Part shown: positions 60,603 to 64,000 of the stretch, one piece after another | Position numbering within the stretch: the stretch's first letter is position 1 | How the letters are laid out: the number at the start of each line of letters is the position of its first letter | Assembly (NCBI GenBank): GCA_964546935.1 | Contig: CAZJLJ010000001.1 | Coordinates: 1 to 64,000 of the forward strand | Length of the DNA stretch: 64,000 nucleotides | Direction of reading: 5' to 3' | Source: JALYTY01 sp964546935 | GTDB taxonomy: Bacteria; Vulcanimicrobiota; Vulcanimicrobiia; Vulcanimicrobiales; Vulcanimicrobiaceae | Position numbers and translations under genes: made by a program | Notes under the pieces: model-generated | What the model was told of the DNA's origin: nothing | What the model saw: the letters and a program-made list of their open reading frames with translations, nothing else | Database searches by the model: none

Positions 60603-61059
60603 CGATTACTCCTCGCATGTTACCCGAGTAGTGATAGAAGCATCCATACAAATACATGCCGGGCTTGTCGACGAGGAACGTTTGTGAAGTTTGGCCGATT
60701 TCAATGTTGCCGGCACTCCAGCCGGTTGAAGAAAGCGTATCTACCTGGCTTGGAGTAGTGGCGCTTAAATTGAACGGCGATTTGTCGGGAAACGTCGTGC
60801 CGGTAATCATCGTGGCCGTGTGAACGGTGTTGTCCACGTTCATGAACCGTACGCCGGATCCGACCGGTATCGTCGTCAGATCCGGCGAGAAGCCGAGCCC
60901 GATTCCGGCCGGTGTTTGCTGCGCAGGAAAGGCCGAAAGACTCACCTGGATCGTGACGACGTTGGAAACGTTTGCGCCGCCGGAAGAAACGACGTTTACG
61001 CCGCCGGGCGTGCACGCGCAGAAAACCACCAGCAGCGATGCAGCGAAGGCAACTCTCAT
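60592..61059 (-). CDS. Cupredoxin-like (type 1 copper) lipoprotein
   Basis: The 155-residue protein begins with a lipoprotein-like signal (lipobox FCAC, C16). The C-terminal domain is a cupredoxin: VRFMNVDNTVHTATM with copper ligand H80, then YLYGCFYHYSGNMRGVIV with C140, H143 and M148. All four type 1 ligands are present, as in plastocyanin, so it can carry one electron. It lies between SCO and the single-heme protein with overlapping reading frames, which strongly suggests a common redox pathway. Confidence 0.85.
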   Translation of the reverse strand: MRVAFAASLLVVFCACTPGGVNVVSSGGANVSNVVTIQVSLSAFPAQQTPAGIGLGFSPDLTTIPVGSGVRFMNVDNTVHTATMITGTTFPDKSPFNLSATTPSQVDTLSSTGWSAGNIEIGQTSQTFLVDKPGMYLYGCFYHYSGNMRGVIVAQ

Positions 61060-61595
61060 TGTTCGATCGCACGGTAGATAGAAGGGGCGAGATCCGGTGA
61101 CGCGAGCAACGCGCGCTTCAATCTGCCTTGTGCGTTCATGATATACACGAAGGTCGTGTGCATGTCAGGTACTCCATCGGGACCGCGTTGTGCAATGACG
61201 TCAAAGCTTCGCATCAACGCATGAACGGTTGCAATCTCCCCGCTTGCGAGGATCCATCGTGGGGTGCGCGCGTTGAATCGATCTGCGATTGCGCGCATTG
61301 TTTGCGGTGTATCGTGTTCCGGGTCCAACGTTACGGTTAGAAATCGTACGTGCAGCGCTGCTGCGCGAGGATCGTGAGCTGCCGCGGCAATCTGTGCGTT
61401 TATCAACGGACATGCATCGGTGCATCGCGCGGCAACGAACGTTACTACGACCGGTGTGCCGAGCAAACTCTCGAGCGCAAAGCGTTTGCCGTGCTGATCC
61501 ACAAGCGTAGTCGTCGATGCGATCGCTGCTGAAGTGAGGACGGCGAACGCCATTGCCGCGATCGCCGTCCAGGCAGCTCCTCGAGGTGCCGGCAT
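61056..61595 (-). CDS. SCO1/SenC-family copper chaperone or thiol-redox protein
   Basis: The 179-residue protein has an N-terminal signal or anchor (about 7-26) and a thioredoxin-like domain. The copper-binding site is complete: C58 and C62 in AARCTDACP, and H146 in PDMHTTFVYI. SCO proteins load copper into the CuA centre of cytochrome oxidase or act as thiol reductases. No cox genes are in the window, so the adjacent cupredoxin is a likely client. ATG 61595 gives a clean signal; the frame open upstream to 61775 is inside the lipoprotein gene. Its stop overlaps the cupredoxin start (ATGA). Confidence 0.88.
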   Translation of the reverse strand: MPAPRGAAWTAIAAMAFAVLTSAAIASTTTLVDQHGKRFALESLLGTPVVVTFVAARCTDACPLINAQIAAAAHDPRAAALHVRFLTVTLDPEHDTPQTMRAIADRFNARTPRWILASGEIATVHALMRSFDVIAQRGPDGVPDMHTTFVYIMNAQGRLKRALLASPDLAPSIYRAIEQ

Positions 61596-61599
61596 GCTG

Positions 61600-62133
61600 C
61601 TAGTACGGATTACCGCCGCCGCCGCTTCCGCCGCCCGCGCCGTTTGCGTTGGGACGCGCGGTTTGCCACAGGCCACCGAATTGGTTAAGCCCGTTGCCGT
61701 TGTTTTGCCCTTTTGCCGTATCGCCAACATACATGTAAAGCGGCCAGCCGTTGAACGTCCATTGTAGCGTTCCATCGCTACGGGTGGTCAGCGTGAACCC
61801 CGAAGGGGCAGTGGTGCCGGCAGGCGCGGTATAGGGCGGCCAGACGCCCGTGCAGCCATTGCCAGACGAGCAGTTCGAGTGGTTCGCGGTATCCGCTCCG
61901 AAGAGGTACAGCGTCATTCCACTGGACGTTACGAACGCAGCTGCTCCAGCAACTTGTGCTTGTTGTGGTGTCGACGGCGGGACGTTGGTACCGCCTCCAC
62001 CCCCACCGGTACCGCCTCCGGGGTTCGTGACGGGCGGGTTGGTAGTGCCGCCTCCGCCTCCGCTGCTGCCTCCGCCTCCGCACGCTGCGAGCGCTATGCA
62101 AAGCGCCGCGCTCGTTAGGGTTAGTAATCGCAT
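61600..62133 (-). CDS. Lipoprotein_15-type secreted lipoprotein (COG4315-like)
   Basis: The 177-residue protein has a lipobox LAAC (C18) followed by a long glycine-, proline- and threonine-rich linker (about 19-58). The folded part has the repeats typical of this family: MTLYLFGADTANHSNCSSGNGCTGVWPP near 72-99 and WTFNGWPLYMYVGDTAKGQ near 129-147, with a conserved cysteine pair and aromatic residues. These secreted repeats are widespread in soil bacteria, function unknown. GGGAGG is 11 nt upstream. It is followed after 4 nt by SCO. Confidence 0.8.
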   Translation of the reverse strand: MRLLTLTSAALCIALAACGGGGSSGGGGGTTNPPVTNPGGGTGGGGGGTNVPPSTPQQAQVAGAAAFVTSSGMTLYLFGADTANHSNCSSGNGCTGVWPPYTAPAGTTAPSGFTLTTRSDGTLQWTFNGWPLYMYVGDTAKGQNNGNGLNQFGGLWQTARPNANGAGGGSGGGGNPY

Positions 62134-62175
62134 AATCGTTCGAGCCTCCCAATATGGTGTGGTCGAACGTAAGCA

Positions 62176-62186
62176 GAACTTCTGAA
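62176..62186. promoter_or_regulatory. GAACTTCTGAA element upstream of the lipoprotein gene
   Basis: The 11-nt sequence GAACTTCTGAA, with an imperfect dyad, lies 43 nt upstream of the lipoprotein start and occurs again at 63298-63308 in the other promoter region of this cluster. A shared binding site for the cluster's response regulator is a reasonable guess. Confidence 0.4.
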
Positions 62187-62199
62187 AAAAGTGTAAAGG

Positions 62200-63021
62200 C
62201 TAGTGCGGCGCGCCGATGGCGTCGCGCAATTGGACCGCTAGCTCCCGCAGGGCCGGGTCGTCGGTCGCATCGTGCGCCGCGCGGTCAAAAGCGGCGCGGG
62301 CGGCGCTGCGATCGCCGCTCCGAAGGAGAATTGTGCCTAGAGCAAAACGGGCGCGCGCGTATGACGGCGCGATTTGCACTGCAGCCGTAAACTCGCGTTG
62401 TGCGTCGGCGTAGTTGCCGGTTTTGGACTCCGCGAGCCCAAGATCGTAGTGAGCTACGGCGTATTGCGGATCGCTTCTGAGCAGTTTCGAAAAGTCGCTT
62501 CGCGCGGTTGAAAAATCGTTTGTTTGGAGCGCGACAAGGCCACGCGAATACAGGGCGCGAGCTGAATCCGGCGCGGCAGCCACAAAACGGTCCGCGGTTG
62601 TACGAGCGTCTTTCAAATCGCCGGAAGCAAGATCGACCGCAATCAGGTTCGCCATTGCGGCAAGAAAGCCGGGATCAAGCGCGATCGCGCGATGCAGCGA
62701 TTGCGCGGCCGCTGCATTATCTCCCAAATGGGATTGGGCCAGTGCAAGATCGTACCACGCGCTGGAACCTTCAGGCTCCGGCGGGCTCATTGCGACCGCA
62801 GCTTCGAACTCCGCACGTGCTGCGGCCCAATCATGCTTTTCTAATGCATCGAGTCCAACATGAAAGCGTTCCGCAGCCGCACGTGCGACTGCTTGGCGTC
62901 GCAAATCCGGAATGGACGTAGTTGCTGGAACCGGTCTTGGCGTTTCGTATTGGGCTCTCGCCACTGCGAGGTTGGCGACGATAACGAAGGCGAAGAGCGC
63001 GATTGTGGCGCGTACTCGCAT
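62200..63021 (-). CDS. Exported TPR-repeat protein
   Basis: The 273-residue protein has a signal peptide (about 1-23, ending ARA). It then consists of about five or six TPR units (for example AWYDLALAQSHLGDNAAAAQSLHRAIALDP, ALYSRGLVALQTNDFSTARSDFSKLLRSDP, AHYDLGLAESKTGNYADAQREFTAAVQIAP, ARFALGTILLRSGDRSAARAAFDRAA). TPR domains arrange protein complexes. In this place it may assemble or scaffold the downstream copper and heme proteins in the periplasm. It ends 66 nt before the Lipoprotein_15 gene. Confidence 0.85.
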   Translation of the reverse strand: MRVRATIALFAFVIVANLAVARAQYETPRPVPATTSIPDLRRQAVARAAAERFHVGLDALEKHDWAAARAEFEAAVAMSPPEPEGSSAWYDLALAQSHLGDNAAAAQSLHRAIALDPGFLAAMANLIAVDLASGDLKDARTTADRFVAAAPDSARALYSRGLVALQTNDFSTARSDFSKLLRSDPQYAVAHYDLGLAESKTGNYADAQREFTAAVQIAPSYARARFALGTILLRSGDRSAARAAFDRAAHDATDDPALRELAVQLRDAIGAPH

Positions 63022-63026
63022 GCCGG

Positions 63027-63281
63027 CTAGTGCGAATCGGCGAGCGGCAGATCGGCCGCAGAAGCGGAAGAGGCTGAAGCTGCGCGTTCCGGCTTACACT
63101 CCCAACCGACGCGGCCTTTCTCGTTGATAGGGCCGAGCAGGCCCGGGGCATCCGAAGGTAAGAGCTGGCTGGCATCGACCGTTGTTACGGAGCCGGCGTT
63201 TGCAAACGCCGTGCGGAGGCTCAGCGCGCTGATGAGGAGCAGGCCGGAGAGGATGATTCGCGATAGGGCACGCCTTGACAT
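63027..63281 (-). CDS. Small secreted protein of unknown family
   Basis: The 84-residue product (ATG 63281) starts with a signal-like hydrophobic segment (about 8-25, ILSGLLLISALSLRTAFANA) and has a single cysteine later (GWECKPE). The tail is alanine- and serine-rich. An ATG at 63290 is in frame but overlaps the -10 box, so the downstream start is preferred. It is the first gene of the copper/heme cluster, 5 nt before the TPR gene. I do not recognise its family; export is likely. Confidence 0.6.
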   Translation of the reverse strand: MSRRALSRIILSGLLLISALSLRTAFANAGSVTTVDASQLLPSDAPGLLGPINEKGRVGWECKPERAASASSASAADLPLADSH

Positions 63282-63288
63282 TACCTGC

Positions 63289-63308
63289 ATTATACTGGAA
63301 CTTCTGAA
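63289..63308 (-). promoter_or_regulatory. -10 box and repeated element at the head of the copper/heme cluster
   Basis: On the minus strand, a perfect -10 box TATAAT (63294-63289) lies 7 nt before the ATG at 63281, suggesting leaderless transcription. Just upstream is the GAACTTCTGAA element (63298-63308) also found at 62176. No good -35 is seen, which fits an activator-dependent promoter. The divergent TonB-receptor-like gene starts at 63315. Confidence 0.5.
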
Positions 63309-63314
63309 GAATCG

Positions 63315-64000
63315 ATGAACCGAGCCGCCGTCTTGCTCCTGGGGCTAGCGCTATTGGGTGACGCCCCGCTGCCGTCGGCACTTGTTGCCGGAACGATTCG
63401 AGACCAGAACGGTCAAACCGTTAACGACGCGCGGATTTCGCTTTATGCGGGCGGCAAAGACATCGCCACCGTAGTGAGTGCTCCGGACGGAACGTTTGCG
63501 GCGCCGGGCGTTTCCGCTGATGCCGTCAAGATCGAGTGCGATTTTTGCCAGCCTTTGCGCCTCAACGTGCCATCTGACGGCATTATCGTCGTGATTGTTC
63601 GACGCTACGATGCATTGCGCAATCAGGTGCCGGCGGCGGACGATCTCGCGCATCTTCCCTATGCCTATGGTGAATCGGCGCTTTCTCTCTCGCCGTTCGT
63701 CGTGTTGCACGAATCCTTGTACCCCTTTCCAGGCACGCGCCTAAGCGATAGGCGCGTCTCTTCTTCCGGTGGATTGGTAATCTTAAACGGCGTTCCGGAT
63801 TACGACATTCAAGATAACATCTCGCCGTTTCTTACAATACCAGAGCGAGATCCGTCATCAGTCGACGTGCACAGGACGAATGAAGCGTATCTCTACGGCG
63901 ATACGGCAAACGCGGGAACGTTTATCGTCCAGACTCCGGGCGGAGGATCGTTGGGCCAGGTTGGCGGCGGCGCTGCAGCGCGTTTGGCAACGACGTCGGG
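63315..64000 (+). CDS. TonB-dependent-receptor-like protein (3' end outside window)
   Basis: The open frame from ATG 63315 continues to the window end (228 codons). After a short signal (about 1-20) comes a carboxypeptidase-regulatory-like domain (about 24-100: VAGTIRDQNGQTVNDARISLYAGGKDIATVVSAPDGTF) with a CDFC cysteine pair. A plug-like section with SGGLVILNGVPDYDIQDNISPF and a glycine-rich stretch follows. This is typical of the start of TonB-type outer-membrane receptors, although the plug box is not certain. It is divergent from the copper/heme cluster and may import its metal or ligand. The C-terminal barrel is not visible. Confidence 0.6.
   Translation, partial: MNRAAVLLLGLALLGDAPLPSALVAGTIRDQNGQTVNDARISLYAGGKDIATVVSAPDGTFAAPGVSADAVKIECDFCQPLRLNVPSDGIIVVIVRRYDALRNQVPAADDLAHLPYAYGESALSLSPFVVLHESLYPFPGTRLSDRRVSSSGGLVILNGVPDYDIQDNISPFLTIPERDPSSVDVHRTNEAYLYGDTANAGTFIVQTPGGGSLGQVGGGAAARLATTS

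Noticed and set aside
1..64000. CRISPR array or complete insertion sequence
   Set aside because: I found no regularly spaced direct repeats and no transposase or integrase gene in the window.

Overview
The window is about 64 kb of high-GC DNA from a didermal (outer-membrane) bacterium. Several things point to an outer membrane and periplasm: an LptA-like protein, lipoprotein signal peptides, outer-membrane beta-barrel proteins, the start of a TonB-receptor-like gene, and a SCO/cupredoxin group. It also has a Bacillus-like RsbV-RsbW-SigB partner-switching module, DUF948/YtxH stress proteins and a Ku/LigD end-joining set. That mixture fits a deep-branching soil lineage such as Candidatus Eremiobacterota (WPS-2), but this is an inference from gene content, with no marker-gene search behind it. 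Three runs of 100 N (37639-37738, 48098-48197, 56850-56949) show that this is a scaffolded draft assembly. The third run is flanked by an exact 55-bp duplication that looks like an assembly overlap.

Layout. 1-1469: the start of a DHA2 drug-efflux transporter (minus strand). 1541-12470: a long plus-strand run of upp, a dCMP deaminase, WecA-like and WecB envelope-sugar genes, then AtpZ/AtpI and a complete F1Fo ATP synthase operon with two b-type subunits, closed by a strong terminator. A structured leader precedes atpA. 12550-17629: murA, mreB, tsaC, an LptA-like gene and rarA. 17754-21292: a cysteine desulfurase, DUF948, YtxH, and the RsbV/RsbW/sigma-B module. 21414-28121: a secreted pentapeptide-repeat protein, alaS, a LolA-like secreted protein and two membrane glycosyltransferase-like proteins. 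28125-30585: TM2 protein, YyaL and a small membrane protein (minus). 30674-34589: two tiny membrane proteins, then a split LigD (PE-ligase plus separate polymerase) and Ku. 34596-37531: AIM24, a TetA-like MFS and an HtrA-type protease without signal peptide (minus). 37739-37825: tRNA-Leu(CAG).

37903-42911: PAS protein, lipoprotein, GNAT, diacylglycerol-kinase-like and aldo/keto reductase. 43432-47615: a large CBM9/DUF5916 outer-membrane protein divergent from a membrane-anchored winged-helix/TPR regulator, then an AhpD-like protein. 47645-50355: an RDD protein fused to a degenerate M48 peptidase domain, and a PAS-GGDEF diguanylate cyclase. 50497-53185: a YtrA-type GntR/ABC operon with its own palindromic operator and two very small ORFs. 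53175-56681: ubiD-ubiA plus a Tat-exported binding protein. 57002-57839: small isomerase-like protein and GNAT.

57872-63281: the most interesting block. One minus-strand cluster encodes a secreted peptide, a periplasmic TPR protein, a Lipoprotein_15-type lipoprotein, SCO, a cupredoxin lipoprotein, a single-heme (CxxCH) beta-barrel protein and an OmpR/histidine-kinase pair. A TonB-receptor-like gene starts divergently at 63315 and runs off the window. I read this as a regulated copper/heme redox system of the cell envelope. The function is inferred from domains only.
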